Shown: one piece after another, positions 1 through 7,750 of the stretch
Layout of the letters: the number at the start of each line of letters is the position of its first letter
Position numbering within the stretch: the first letter of the stretch is position 1
From: Flavobacterium sp. ENC
GTDB lineage: Bacteria > Bacteroidota > Bacteroidia > Flavobacteriales > Flavobacteriaceae
NCBI RefSeq assembly: GCF_020991415.1
Contig: NZ_JAJMOY010000010.1
Span: forward strand, 1 to 64,000
Direction: 5' to 3'
Length of the DNA stretch: 64,000 bases
The notes under the pieces: model-generated
Seen by the model: only the letters and a program-made list of their open reading frames with translations
Database searches by the model: none
What the model was told of the DNA's origin: nothing
Translations under genes and position numbers: made by a program

Positions 1-620
1 ATTTCAGTGGGTATAAAACTTTGTCGAGCTTCTATTGGAGATTTCTCCTTCGTCGAAATGACAAATATTGCGGATAAGTATTGTTTGTCGTGCAGTTCTG
101 TCATTTCGAGGAACGAGAAATCTTCGCAAGTAATTCTATTTCAGTGGGTATAAAACTTTGTCGAGCTTCTAACTGAGATTTCTCCTTCGTCGAAATGACA
201 AATATTGCCGATAAGTATTGTTTGTCGTGCAGTTCTGTCATTTCGAGGAACGAGAAATCTTCGCAAGTAACTCCATTTTCATAGGGCATAAAACTTTGTC
301 GAGCTTCTAACGGAGATTTCTCCTTCGTCGAAATGACAAATATTGCGGATAAGTATTGTTTGTCGTGCAGTTCTGTCATTTAGAGGAACGAGAAATCTTC
401 GCAAGTAACTCCATTTCATAGGGCATAAAACTTTGTCGAGCTTCTAACGGAGATTTCTCCTTCGTCGAAATGACAAATATTGCGGATAAGTTTTGTTTGT
501 CGTGCAGTTCTGTCATTTCGAGGAAAGAGGAATCTTCGCAAGTAATTCCATTTCAGTGGGAAAAACTTTGTCGAGCTTCTAACGAAGATTTCTCCTTCGC
601 CGAAATGACAAATATTGTGG
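1..620. repeat. Tandem array of a 137-bp unit with palindromic arms
   Basis: About four and a half copies of a unit of about 137 bp. Equivalent points fall at positions 1, 138, 275, 413 and 550, and the array runs off the left edge. Each unit carries an imperfect inverted repeat: a GATTTCTCCTTCGTCGAAAT arm, about 40 bp of spacer, then a TCATTTCGAGGAACGAGAAA arm. Copies differ by a few substitutions and small indels. Short open frames inside (for example 101-379 minus, 470-652 plus) repeat the same peptide once per unit and are by-products of the repeat. The arm sequence belongs to the family seen again at 1222-1322 and 40415-40551. Confidence 0.93.
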
Positions 621-700
621 TTAAGAATGGTTCTTACGCTCAGGATTTGTAGTATTAATCTTTTTTTTGGTTCATTAAAATTATAGTTGTACGTTTGCCT

Positions 701-823
701 TGACAAAATACCTTACAGGATTTATCCTGAAACTTTTTATAAGTTAACATAAGCGAACCCTCGCCATGATGCTGTAGTTTAAACCGAAAGGCTGCTAAAT
801 CTACCTGTTTAGGTATTTTGTCA
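701..823 (+). ncRNA. Putative structured RNA or 5' leader element
   Basis: A perfect 13-bp inverted repeat (TGACAAAATACCT at 701-713, AGGTATTTTGTCA at 811-823) closes a region that can form four further hairpins in a row. These are CAGGA/TCCTG (716-720 with 725-729), AACTT/AAGTT (731-735 with 741-745), GCGA/TCGC (753-756 with 761-764), and a longer one with GTAG/CTAC (774-777 with 801-804), TTT/AAA and a CC-GAAA-GG tip (784-791). It looks like a multi-branched RNA closed by a long stem. It ends 40 nt before the ATG of a small gene on the same strand. I do not recognise it as a known riboswitch, SRP RNA, 6S RNA or tmRNA. The strand is inferred from the downstream gene; a DNA-level element cannot be excluded. 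Confidence 0.55.
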
Positions 824-863
824 CATCTAAAGCGGGGGTTTCGTGCGTTTAATATTTTCGATT

Positions 864-1145
864 ATGACAAAAGAAAATCAAAAAGCATCACACCATGATG
901 TAATGCCATCCGTGGCCAATTTCGTTTCAGACGTATGTTTTGAAGGCGATTTTAAAGAACAACCCCTGTATTTACAGGAAATTTTCGAGTTACTGCTTGA
1001 TACAGAGTACGGCAACAATCTCGAGTTAAGGCAAAAGATGCTGAGCTGTTTAAGAACCAGCAGATCCTTAGCCGAAACCTTATCTCCGTTTTCAGACGAG
1101 GACATTCAGAAAGCCTGTACTGCGTCAGCCTTAAAAGCGAATTAA
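864..1145 (+). CDS. Small protein of unknown function
   Basis: A 93-residue protein starting at ATG 864; an in-frame GTG at 843 would add seven residues. It is soluble, mixed acidic and helical in character, with no signal peptide and no membrane segment. The middle (LYLQEIFELLLDTEYG) looks amphipathic, and no catalytic motif is visible. I do not recognise the family. Support for a real gene is a strong rho-independent terminator 28 bp after the stop and the structured leader at 701-823 directly upstream. It is isolated, with repeats on both sides and no operon partner. Confidence 0.72.
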   Translation: MTKENQKASHHDVMPSVANFVSDVCFEGDFKEQPLYLQEIFELLLDTEYGNNLELRQKMLSCLRTSRSLAETLSPFSDEDIQKACTASALKAN

Positions 1146-1172
1146 ATTTTTAGCACCTAAATACCACACTTT

Positions 1173-1199
1173 AAGCCCTGCATTTGCAGGGCTTTTTTT
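1173..1199 (+). terminator. Rho-independent terminator
   Basis: AAGCCCTGC (1173-1181) and GCAGGGCTT (1186-1194) form a 9-bp stem with an ATTT loop followed by a T run. It ends transcription of the small gene at 864-1145. Confidence 0.9.
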
Positions 1200-1221
1200 G
1201 TAATGTCATTTCGATATAGTA

Positions 1222-1322
1222 TGTCATTTCGACGAAGGAGAAATCACACGAGAAGCTCCGTACCTAAACGTCGCCAATCTTTGTAGAATTACGAGTGTTA
1301 TTTCTCCTTCGTCGAAATGACA
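1222..1322. repeat. Palindromic dispersed repeat, REP/MITE-like
   Basis: The 28-bp arms at 1222-1249 and 1295-1322 are inverted copies with one mismatch (TGTCATTTCGACGAAGGAGA at the outer end). They enclose about 45 bp that recur, diverged, in the element at 40415-40551. A partial extra arm (ATGTCATTTCGA) lies just to the left at about 1203-1214. No coding sequence lies within. The right arm reaches to about 60 bp from the stop of the response regulator gene. Confidence 0.85.
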
Positions 1323-1384
1323 AATTTTGCGGATAAGAATCTGTCATCTCCGAATGGAGGCCCAAACGATATCGACCAGGTTGA

Positions 1385-2095
1385 TTATTTAAAAAAACTA
1401 TCCAGTAAAATCTGGTATTTTCTTCCTACCGGAATGATTTCATTATTAGACATCGTCAACGTTTTGAAGGTCGTAGCCTTAACTTTATTGATATTTACAA
1501 TATAGGAGCGATGTACCTGAAGAAAATTAGTGCTGTCTATTTCTGCTGCAATGCTTGAGAGTGAACCGTAAATAATTAGCGGCAGACTGATCTTAGCACT
1601 ATAGAGTTTCATATAATTGCCGAGGCTTTCGATATAAAGAATATCGCTCAGGAGAATATCGGTCATTTGGCCGTTTACACGTTGTGAAAGGACTTTTTCA
1701 TTTGGCGTGTTTTCTTTTTTAAGGGTATTTCCGGAGAAGTAAATTTTGGCTTTTTCGATGGCTTTGGTAAACTTATCAAGCGAAATGGGTTTGAGCAGGT
1801 AATCTATCGCATCATTTTGGTAGGCCGAAAGGGCGTAGTCGGAATAAGCTGTTGTGACAATCGTAAGCGGGCGATTCGGTTGTAGCTCCATTAATTCAAC
1901 ACCCGAAATTACGGGCATATTAATATCCAGAAAGATAATATCGTAGCTGTTTTCATTAAGCATTTTTACCGCTTCCATTCCGCTGAAGGCACTTCCGGAA
2001 TGTTCCAGTTCGTCAAACTTCGAAATATGGGATGCGAGTGCCTTGTGTGCCGGCGATTCGTCATCTATTATAAGACAGCGGTAGGTAAGTGCCAT
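1385..2095 (-). CDS. LytTR-family response regulator
   Basis: A DNA-binding response regulator of 236 residues. An N-terminal receiver domain (about 5-120) shows the acidic pair D11/D12, the phosphoacceptor D57 in FLDINMP, T82 and K102 in LLKP. A C-terminal LytTR domain (about 135-235) carries ILYIESLGNYMKLY and the FLQVHRSYIVN motif. It would receive phosphate from the kinase encoded just upstream, whose stop codon overlaps its start by 28 bp, so the two are translationally coupled. LytTR proteins bind pairs of direct repeats, and such a pair sits at 3127-3160, in the divergent control region. The likely target is the outer-membrane gene at 3250 and perhaps its own operon. Confidence 0.93.
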   Translation of the reverse strand: MALTYRCLIIDDESPAHKALASHISKFDELEHSGSAFSGMEAVKMLNENSYDIIFLDINMPVISGVELMELQPNRPLTIVTTAYSDYALSAYQNDAIDYLLKPISLDKFTKAIEKAKIYFSGNTLKKENTPNEKVLSQRVNGQMTDILLSDILYIESLGNYMKLYSAKISLPLIIYGSLSSIAAEIDSTNFLQVHRSYIVNINKVKATTFKTLTMSNNEIIPVGRKYQILLDSFFK

Positions 2096-3066
2096 ATGTT
2101 TAGTGTTACGCTAAAAGCATTTTTTTCTTTTTTACAGGTCAGTTCGTGTTTTAGGCCGTAGACTTCGAGGCGTCTTTTCAGGTTTTCAATTCCAATTCCG
2201 GTGCCTGAAAGTCGCGTACCGGAATCCAGGTAATTGTTTTTTATGGTAAAAGATAAATTCTGGCATTTTACTTTTAAATCAATATGGATAAAAGGTTCCG
2301 GCATTTCTGCAGAAAATTTCACGGCATTTTCTACCAAAGGTAAAAAGAACAAAGGCGGAATATCAATAGTTTCGACAGCACCTTCAAAATTTTGGGTAAT
2401 TACCAGCCTTTCATTCCTAAAAGTATAATATTCAATATATTTTTTAATAAAAGCAATTTCCTCGTTTAGGAAAACATAATCTTTTTTTGTGGCTTCAATC
2501 TGGTAGCGAAGCATGTCCGAGAGGTTTAGTATCCTGTCCGGCACCTTATCAGGATCAGAAAGTGATTCTCCGTAGAGATTGTTCATGGCGTTCAGCAGAA
2601 AATGCGGATTGAGCTGTTGTTTCAAAAACGAAAGTTCGGATTTGAAATTCATAATGTCCTTGTCGGTCTGCGAAATTTTTTTCATGATTCCCACATGAAG
2701 TAAGTAAAAAGCAATTCCGTTTATTACAAGCGATATAATAGGCAGGGTTTTGAATTTTCCTAAAAACACGAGCGGAAAGTACCAACTCATAAAATAGTAA
2801 AAAGTCACCCAGTAGAGGATGAAAAGAACAAAGAATATTTTAGTTCTTTTTTCGAACAAAAAGGGCTTTATAATAAAAAGATTAAAACAAGTAATCCAGA
2901 TCATGCACGGAAAATAGCCTATGGCAATTTTGCAGCACATATAAGTCCAGTCGTGTCCGTCAAATTTTACTTCATCATACACACAAGCTAAAATAACCCC
3001 GAATATAATGGTATTAATGATAAGGTTCCGGAGGAAAAAGTTCTGATAAATTTTAAGCATTGTCAT
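2068..3066 (-). CDS. LytS/YehU-type sensor histidine kinase
   Basis: A membrane histidine kinase of 332 residues. Four hydrophobic segments span about 10-30, 43-66, 76-101 and 108-127, followed by a short linker and the His_kinase domain. The phosphorylated histidine is H155 in LNPHFLLNAMNNLYG, the signature of the LytS/YehU class, which lacks a HisKA dimerisation domain. An N-box (PLVENAVKF) and glycine-rich ATP-lid motifs (GTGIGIENLKRRL) follow. No separate extracellular sensor domain is seen, so sensing is probably through the membrane segments. Met3 is an alternative start. A TAATTTTG element (3079 to 3072, minus strand) lies so close to the start that the message would be nearly leaderless. 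Confidence 0.92.
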   Translation of the reverse strand: MTMLKIYQNFFLRNLIINTIIFGVILACVYDEVKFDGHDWTYMCCKIAIGYFPCMIWITCFNLFIIKPFLFEKRTKIFFVLFILYWVTFYYFMSWYFPLVFLGKFKTLPIISLVINGIAFYLLHVGIMKKISQTDKDIMNFKSELSFLKQQLNPHFLLNAMNNLYGESLSDPDKVPDRILNLSDMLRYQIEATKKDYVFLNEEIAFIKKYIEYYTFRNERLVITQNFEGAVETIDIPPLFFLPLVENAVKFSAEMPEPFIHIDLKVKCQNLSFTIKNNYLDSGTRLSGTGIGIENLKRRLEVYGLKHELTCKKEKNAFSVTLNIWHLPTAVL

Positions 3067-3126
3067 AACGGCAAAATTAGGGTAATATTATAGTTTATAG
3101 GTGTTTGTCTGGTAAAAATTATACGA

Positions 3127-3160
3127 ACGCCATTGGTATAAATAATACGCCACTGGTATA
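3127..3160. promoter_or_regulatory. Direct-repeat operator, candidate LytTR binding site
   Basis: ACGCCATTGGTATA (3127-3140) and ACGCCACTGGTATA (3147-3160) form a direct repeat with one mismatch and a 20-bp period, about two helical turns. It lies in the 183-bp divergent region between the kinase gene and the barrel gene. It sits about 30 bp upstream of a -7 element at 3191-3198 that has no good -33 box, the geometry expected for an activator site. Assignment to the adjacent LytTR regulator is inferred from position and spacing. Confidence 0.55.
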
Positions 3161-3190
3161 ATTATGTTATTATAACAAGAGTATCTCCAT

Positions 3191-3198
3191 TACTTTTG
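3191..3198 (+). promoter_or_regulatory. Bacteroidota -7 promoter element
   Basis: TACTTTTG matches TAnnTTTG. No TTG is found at the expected -33 distance, which fits an activator-dependent promoter using the direct repeats just upstream. Transcription would start near 3204, giving a leader of about 45 nt for the gene at 3250. Confidence 0.5.
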
Positions 3199-3249
3199 AT
3201 TCCGGATTTCAGGTATCAATTCCGGTAATAATTTAATTTACGCCAATTT

Positions 3250-4230
3250 ATGAAAGCAAAAATCATTTCGGTACTATTCGTCTGTACAGCGTTGCAAACT
3301 ATGGCCCAGGAAAAAGAACCAGGCATGAAAACCTTCGGCAAGGCGATAACGGATAAATTTCCGACAACCCGGACTTTTGATGTGCAATACGACCAGTTAG
3401 GCCCAACGAATTATGATTCGGAGCTTTTTGGAAATGATTTGGAAAGAGGCAGAATTGAAAACCATAGCCGGTTAAAAGCCGCATTCAATATGCCGTTTTA
3501 CGTGTCTGATTCGAAGCGGTTTATTTTAACGGCTTCACTGCGTTATAAATATGAAACTTACAATTTCGGAACTATTTACAATTATAATACAGCTACATCT
3601 TATACCCGAAATCAGGAGGATTTTCATTATCTGGCAGCGGCAGTGAGTGCAACTTATATGTCAACACTTTTTAAGAAACCCGTTATTTATAACGCAACCG
3701 CTACGGTAGACGGAAACCAGGAAAATGTGCAGCGTCTAAAAGGTTTTGTAACGGCCACTGTAGTGCTTAAAAGAACGGCCAGTACGACAATAACAATCGG
3801 GGCTCTGGCCATGTTAGATCCTTCTGCGATTATTCCGGTTACACCGCTTTTTACGTATAACCATAAGTTCGAAAATTCGAAATGGGATGTTGACTTTATT
3901 CTTCCGCAGCGTTTGCTGTTCAGAAGGGAACTTTTGGAAAATGGAAGAATCTCCTTAGGAACGGAATTAAACTCGGAAAATATCTACTTAAATTTAAACA
4001 CCTCTAACTTACAAGGGATTTATGAGTTAAACCAACTCGAATTAAAATCCGGTATTACCTATGAATATCACATTTCACCAAAGGTAATCGGTATGATAAA
4101 AGGCGGCGTGAATAATGTTTTAAGCACAAGAATTACCGAAAAAGGAGAACGAACCAATAGATATGTTTACGATCATAAAGAAGACACCCAGGGGTATTTC
4201 AGATTCGGAATATCCTATAATCCTTTTTAG
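3250..4230 (+). CDS. Predicted outer-membrane beta-barrel protein, function unknown
   Basis: A 326-residue exported protein. The N-terminus is a signal peptide (basic MKAK, hydrophobic core, cut near QTMAQ at about 19-20). The rest is rich in alternating hydrophobic and polar stretches with many aromatic ends (RFILTASLRYKYETY, YFRFGISYNPF). It ends in aromatic F, as is usual for outer-membrane barrels. It resembles Bacteroidota barrel proteins of the DUF6268 type, an assignment made from memory. It lies divergent to the LytTR two-component pair and is its most likely target. The role is unknown; envelope stress or surface sensing would be guesses. Confidence 0.8.
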   Translation: MKAKIISVLFVCTALQTMAQEKEPGMKTFGKAITDKFPTTRTFDVQYDQLGPTNYDSELFGNDLERGRIENHSRLKAAFNMPFYVSDSKRFILTASLRYKYETYNFGTIYNYNTATSYTRNQEDFHYLAAAVSATYMSTLFKKPVIYNATATVDGNQENVQRLKGFVTATVVLKRTASTTITIGALAMLDPSAIIPVTPLFTYNHKFENSKWDVDFILPQRLLFRRELLENGRISLGTELNSENIYLNLNTSNLQGIYELNQLELKSGITYEYHISPKVIGMIKGGVNNVLSTRITEKGERTNRYVYDHKEDTQGYFRFGISYNPF

Positions 4231-4273
4231 AAAATTAGAATTCCTGTTTTTTTATTACTTAAAATAAATCATT

Positions 4274-4486
4274 ATGGTAGTTGAGGTTTTTAAAACAAAT
4301 GTTCAGAGAGAGCTGGACAAAAATTACATTATTGCAGTTATCCAGACTCAGTTTCCCGATTATAAAGTAAATTTTGACCTGGAGGATTGCGACAAAATCC
4401 TGAGAGTTGAGGGCGTTGCATTAGAACCCGAAAATATAATCGATTATGTCAATTGCCTGGGTTATATCTGTGTGCCTTTAGAATAA
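4274..4486 (+). CDS. Small HMA-like fold protein without metal cysteines
   Basis: A 70-residue protein, 43 bp after the barrel gene and probably co-transcribed with it. The pattern MVVEVFKTNV, a helix, then DYKVNFDLEDCDKILRVEG and a second helix ending in GYICVPL matches the beta-alpha-beta-beta-alpha-beta layout of heavy-metal-associated domains. The metal-binding CxxC loop is absent. Similar small proteins are common in Bacteroidota without a known function. A role as a small binding or regulatory module is inference. Confidence 0.75.
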   Translation: MVVEVFKTNVQRELDKNYIIAVIQTQFPDYKVNFDLEDCDKILRVEGVALEPENIIDYVNCLGYICVPLE

Positions 4487-4785
4487 ATATTTTCGGTATT
4501 TCGGGGCTGTTTTTCCTTATGAAAATCAGGGGAAAATACCCGTTTTTTATTTAAAAGATTAATGCTATTTTTGAGGCTATAATTTCTTCACAATAAGTTA
4601 CATCCAAGCCCAAAAAGGCTTTTAATAAAAGGTTCTATGTTTAGTTTTATTCTTTCCGTTGTAGTGTTGTTACTGAATCAGTTTTAAAAAAAACTATTCC
4701 TTCATGATAATAATTTTTCAGGCTTTTTTCAGTATTGGAAAGGTTTCTTCTGTTTATGCACATAATTTTTTAAATTTGTGCTCTT
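4487..4785. other. Noncoding gap with a possible promoter for the SulP gene
   Basis: No convincing gene is present. A short hairpin (AAGCC/GGCTT, about 4607-4620) could be a weak terminator. TAAATTTG at 4771-4778 matches the -7 consensus and would start a nearly leaderless SulP message at about 4785, with no TTG at the -33 distance. A 16-codon hydrophobic frame at 4637-4687 is too short to call. Confidence 0.45.
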
Positions 4786-6315
4786 ATGAAAAAAGCATAC
4801 TCCCTCTTTGACTTTTCGCAAAAGGTTAATTATAAAAATGAAATTTTAGCGGGGCTAACTGTAGCCATGACGATGATTCCCGAATCATTGTCGTTCGCCA
4901 TTCTGGCTGGTTTTCCTCCTCTGGTTGGTTTGTACGCTGCATTTATTGCAGGGTTGGTTACAGCTATTTTTGGCGGCAGGCCCGGAATGATTTCAGGCGG
5001 GGCAGGAGCAACAGTAATTGTTCTGATCGCCCTGATGAAATCGCACGGTATCGAATATGTTTTTGCAGCCGTCGCACTCGGTGGTGTGGTACAAATCTGT
5101 ATCGGGCTTTTTAAACTCGGAAAATTTATCAGACTGGTACCGCAGCCCGTCATGTTTGGTTTTGTAAACGGACTTGCGGTGGTTATTTTTATGTCGCAAT
5201 TGGAGCAATTCAAAACAGTTGTAAACGGACAGGTTTCCTGGTTGCAGGGAACACCGCTGTACATTATGCTTGGTTTGGTCGCTTTAACGGTGAGCATTGT
5301 TCTTCTTTTTCCTAAAATCACTAAGACAGTTCCGGCTTCTCTGGTGGCCATAATGGTGGTTTTCGCTATTGTGCTTTTGTTTCATATCGATACCAAAACA
5401 GTAGAAGATATTGCTTCTGTTCAGGGTGGGTTTCCTCCTTTTCATATTCCCAATATTCCTTTTTCTTTTGATACGCTTAAAATAATATTTCCCTATTCGG
5501 TAATCGTTGCAGCTGTTGGTTTAACAGAGGGTTTGCTGACCTTAAACCTGGTGGATGAAATTACCGGAACCCGCGGAAACAGCAATCGCGAATGTATTGC
5601 TCAGGGAAGTTCGAATATCTTAAACGGTTTTTTCTTCGGCATGGGAGGCTGCCCGATGATTGCACAGACCCTGGTCAATCTTTCGGCAGGTTCGAGAGCC
5701 CGGCTTTCGGGAATAATCGCGGCACTGACCATTTTGATAATCATACTTTTTGGAGCTCCGGTAATCGGAAAGTTACCCATGGCGGCTTTGGTTGGAGTGA
5801 TGATGATGGTGGCAATAACGACTTTCGAATGGGCCAGTTTCAGGATTATAAACAAAATGCCCAAACACGATATTTTTGTTGGAATATTGGTTGCCTTGAT
5901 CACCATTCTGCTGCACAATCTGGCTTTGGCGGTTTTAATTGGAGTTATTATTTCGGCATTGGTTTTTGCCTGGGAAAGTGCCAAAAGAATCCGGGCAAAA
6001 CATTTTACAGACGAAGAAGGAGTAAAACACTATGAAATTTATGGTCCTCTATTTTTTGGTTCTATAGCTGCCTTTATGGAAAAATTCGATATCGGGAATG
6101 ATCCCAATCATGTGATTATTGATTTTAAAGAAAGCCGTATCGCCGATATGTCCGCGATTGAAGCCTTGAATAATCTGACCAAAAAATACAGTCAGTTAAA
6201 CAAAACGGTCGAACTGACGCATTTAAGTCCTGACTGTATCCTGTTACTCAAAAATGCCGAAGCAGTTATTAAAGTAAATGTTATTGAGGATCCGACGTAT
6301 AAAGTAGTCAATTAA
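4786..6315 (+). CDS. SulP family inorganic anion transporter with STAS domain
   Basis: A 509-residue inner-membrane transporter of the SLC26/SulP family, whose members move sulfate, bicarbonate or other anions. The N-terminal motif IPESLSFAILAGFPPLVGLY (31-50) is the family signature, followed by about ten to twelve hydrophobic segments to about residue 395. A cytoplasmic STAS domain occupies about 405-505, with the conserved VIIDFKESRIADMSAIEAL stretch. The substrate cannot be told from sequence. No carbonic anhydrase or sulfate-assimilation gene is adjacent. It is convergent with the phosphodiesterase gene across an AT-rich hairpin. Confidence 0.92.
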   Translation: MKKAYSLFDFSQKVNYKNEILAGLTVAMTMIPESLSFAILAGFPPLVGLYAAFIAGLVTAIFGGRPGMISGGAGATVIVLIALMKSHGIEYVFAAVALGGVVQICIGLFKLGKFIRLVPQPVMFGFVNGLAVVIFMSQLEQFKTVVNGQVSWLQGTPLYIMLGLVALTVSIVLLFPKITKTVPASLVAIMVVFAIVLLFHIDTKTVEDIASVQGGFPPFHIPNIPFSFDTLKIIFPYSVIVAAVGLTEGLLTLNLVDEITGTRGNSNRECIAQGSSNILNGFFFGMGGCPMIAQTLVNLSAGSRARLSGIIAALTILIIILFGAPVIGKLPMAALVGVMMMVAITTFEWASFRIINKMPKHDIFVGILVALITILLHNLALAVLIGVIISALVFAWESAKRIRAKHFTDEEGVKHYEIYGPLFFGSIAAFMEKFDIGNDPNHVIIDFKESRIADMSAIEALNNLTKKYSQLNKTVELTHLSPDCILLLKNAEAVIKVNVIEDPTYKVVN

Positions 6316-6317
6316 AG

Positions 6318-6370
6318 AATTAGATAATGAGTCAATTAGAAAATTTTAAACATTATCTCATTATCTAATT
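6318..6370. terminator. Bidirectional terminator-like hairpin between convergent genes
   Basis: AATTAGATAATGAG (6318-6331) and CTCATTATCTAATT (6357-6370) form a perfect 14-bp stem around a 25-nt loop. It starts three bases after the SulP stop and ends seven bases before the stop of the convergent gene. It is AT-rich and lacks a long T run. Confidence 0.6.
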
Positions 6371-6376
6371 GACCAA

Positions 6377-7576
6377 TTATCTTATTAACCCCTCCACTTC
6401 GCTGAACTTTCCGTCCACTTCATCGATTTTTAATCCTAAGATATGGGCTATTAAAGGATAAACCGAAACGTTCTGAAAGGATCTGACTTGCTTATTCACT
6501 TTAAAAGCCGGGCCTTTTGCGTAAAAAATAGCCTGCATGTCTTTGTTTTTATTGTCGTAACCGTGCGTTCCTCCTTTTATCTTTTGGTCTTTATCATTTA
6601 CTAAACTATATCCTTTTTCGGCTTCAATAACAAAATCATGCACCCGCGGATTCGTACCATAGTGTAATCTTTTGGGCAATTTTCCGGCTCTCCAGAATTT
6701 AATGTGCGGTATTTTCTTTAAAGCTGCTGCAATGGAATCCTGATAGCCCGGTTTGGCCTGTAAACTCATAATCGGATTAATAACGGTTTTGTATCCCAAC
6801 CATTCGGGTTTTAGATACTCTAAAAGGACCACTTTTTTGTCATTGCTGATAGCTGCCATTCCGTGATCGGAAACGATGATTAAATTGATTTGTTTCCCGA
6901 TAGGCAATCGATCCAGCTTGGCAGACAATTGTCCCATGATAGAATCCATTTTAATAGCCATCTTTTTATTTTCCGGAGAAAGCGGGCCAAAATTGTGTCC
7001 GGTGTGATCGGGTTCATCAAAGTATAAAGTAATCAGATGGGGACGCTGTTTTTCGGGAAGCTCCAGCCATTTTAGTACGGTATCGATTCTGGTTTCGTAA
7101 GATACTTTATCGTCGTACTTCTTGTAAAGACCCGGCCTTTTTTGATCGGTATCTGATCCCGGCCAGAAAAAAGAAGCCGTTTTGACGCCTTGTTCTTCGG
7201 CCACATTCCATATTGAATTCCCACCATAAAAACGGGAATCATTTTTGGCATTCGATGATAAGGAGAAAGACTCATTTAGCTGAGCATCATAAAAAGCATT
7301 ATTAATGATGCCATGATGATCCGGATAAAGTCCTGTTACAATAGAATAATGATTGGGGAATGTTTTAGTGGGGTAAGAAGGCCGCATTGACTTTGCATGA
7401 ACGCCTTCTTTGGCTATTTGTTTTAAATTCGGAAGATTAAATTGCTTCCCATAATCCCAGCGAAACCCGTCCATAGAAACTAAGACTACGTAAGTATCTT
7501 TATTGGTCTGGGCATGTGAAAAAGTAGTAAGAAGTAAGAATGTAAAAAGGAACAGGTGAGTAGTGAATTGTCTCAT
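6377..7576 (-). CDS. Secreted ectonucleotide pyrophosphatase/phosphodiesterase (alkaline phosphatase superfamily)
   Basis: A 399-residue exported enzyme with a signal peptide over 1-23 (cleaved after HAQ). The NPP/type I phosphodiesterase pattern is complete. The metal ligand is D36 in VSMDGFRWDY. The nucleophile is T72 in PTKTFPNHYS. D187 and H191 sit in YFDEPDHTGH, D237 and H238 in SDHGM, and a late histidine in GGTHGYDN. Such enzymes cleave nucleotide pyrophosphates or phosphodiesters in the periplasm or outside the cell. The specificity is unresolved, so no gene symbol is given. It is monocistronic, with a TATCTTTG -7 element just upstream. Confidence 0.9.
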   Translation of the reverse strand: MRQFTTHLFLFTFLLLTTFSHAQTNKDTYVVLVSMDGFRWDYGKQFNLPNLKQIAKEGVHAKSMRPSYPTKTFPNHYSIVTGLYPDHHGIINNAFYDAQLNESFSLSSNAKNDSRFYGGNSIWNVAEEQGVKTASFFWPGSDTDQKRPGLYKKYDDKVSYETRIDTVLKWLELPEKQRPHLITLYFDEPDHTGHNFGPLSPENKKMAIKMDSIMGQLSAKLDRLPIGKQINLIIVSDHGMAAISNDKKVVLLEYLKPEWLGYKTVINPIMSLQAKPGYQDSIAAALKKIPHIKFWRAGKLPKRLHYGTNPRVHDFVIEAEKGYSLVNDKDQKIKGGTHGYDNKNKDMQAIFYAKGPAFKVNKQVRSFQNVSVYPLIAHILGLKIDEVDGKFSEVEGLIR

Positions 7577-7597
7577 TTTGTAATTTTAATAGAACTA

Positions 7598-7605
7598 CAA
7601 AGATA
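7598..7605 (-). promoter_or_regulatory. Bacteroidota -7 promoter element
   Basis: Read on the minus strand, TATCTTTG matches TAnnTTTG, 21 bp upstream of the phosphodiesterase start. No TTG is present at the ideal -33 distance. Confidence 0.5.
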
Positions 7606-7613
7606 TTTAAATA

Positions 7614-7744
7614 GTCGCAGTTTATAGTCCCAGTCGCAGTTTACAATCATTAAGTTTTTGTAAATAATTACTGCGACTGCGACTGCGACTGAGACCGAGA
7701 CCGAGACCGAGACCGAGACTGAGACTGAGACCGAGACTGCAACT
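7614..7744. repeat. Hexanucleotide microsatellite with inverted arm
   Basis: Between 7671 and 7744 the sequence is a run of 6-bp units of the type GAGACC/GAGACT/GACTGC. CAGTCGCAGT (7631-7640) is an exact inverted copy of ACTGCGACTG (7670-7679), so the left part can fold back on the array. Related CAGTCT runs occur at 28516-28531 and 30565-30600. It lies between the convergently oriented phosphodiesterase promoter and the groEL terminator, outside any gene. Confidence 0.88.
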
Positions 7745-7750
7745 AATGAA

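Noticed and set aside
1..620. CRISPR array
   Set aside because: Units are 137 bp and conserved throughout; there are no unique spacers between short repeats and no cas genes.
101..706. Open reading frames on both strands within the 137-bp array (101-379, 416-706, 470-652)
   Set aside because: Their products repeat the same peptide once per DNA unit, so they follow the repeat rather than a protein.
701..823. SRP RNA, 6S RNA, tmRNA or a retron msr-msd as identity of the folded RNA
   Set aside because: No SRP tetraloop region, no tmRNA tag or tRNA-like ends, and no reverse transcriptase gene nearby; the multi-branched shape does not match 6S.
5592..6035. 147-codon frame inside the SulP gene
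   Set aside because: Out-of-frame shadow with rare composition; the SulP frame is clearly the coding one.
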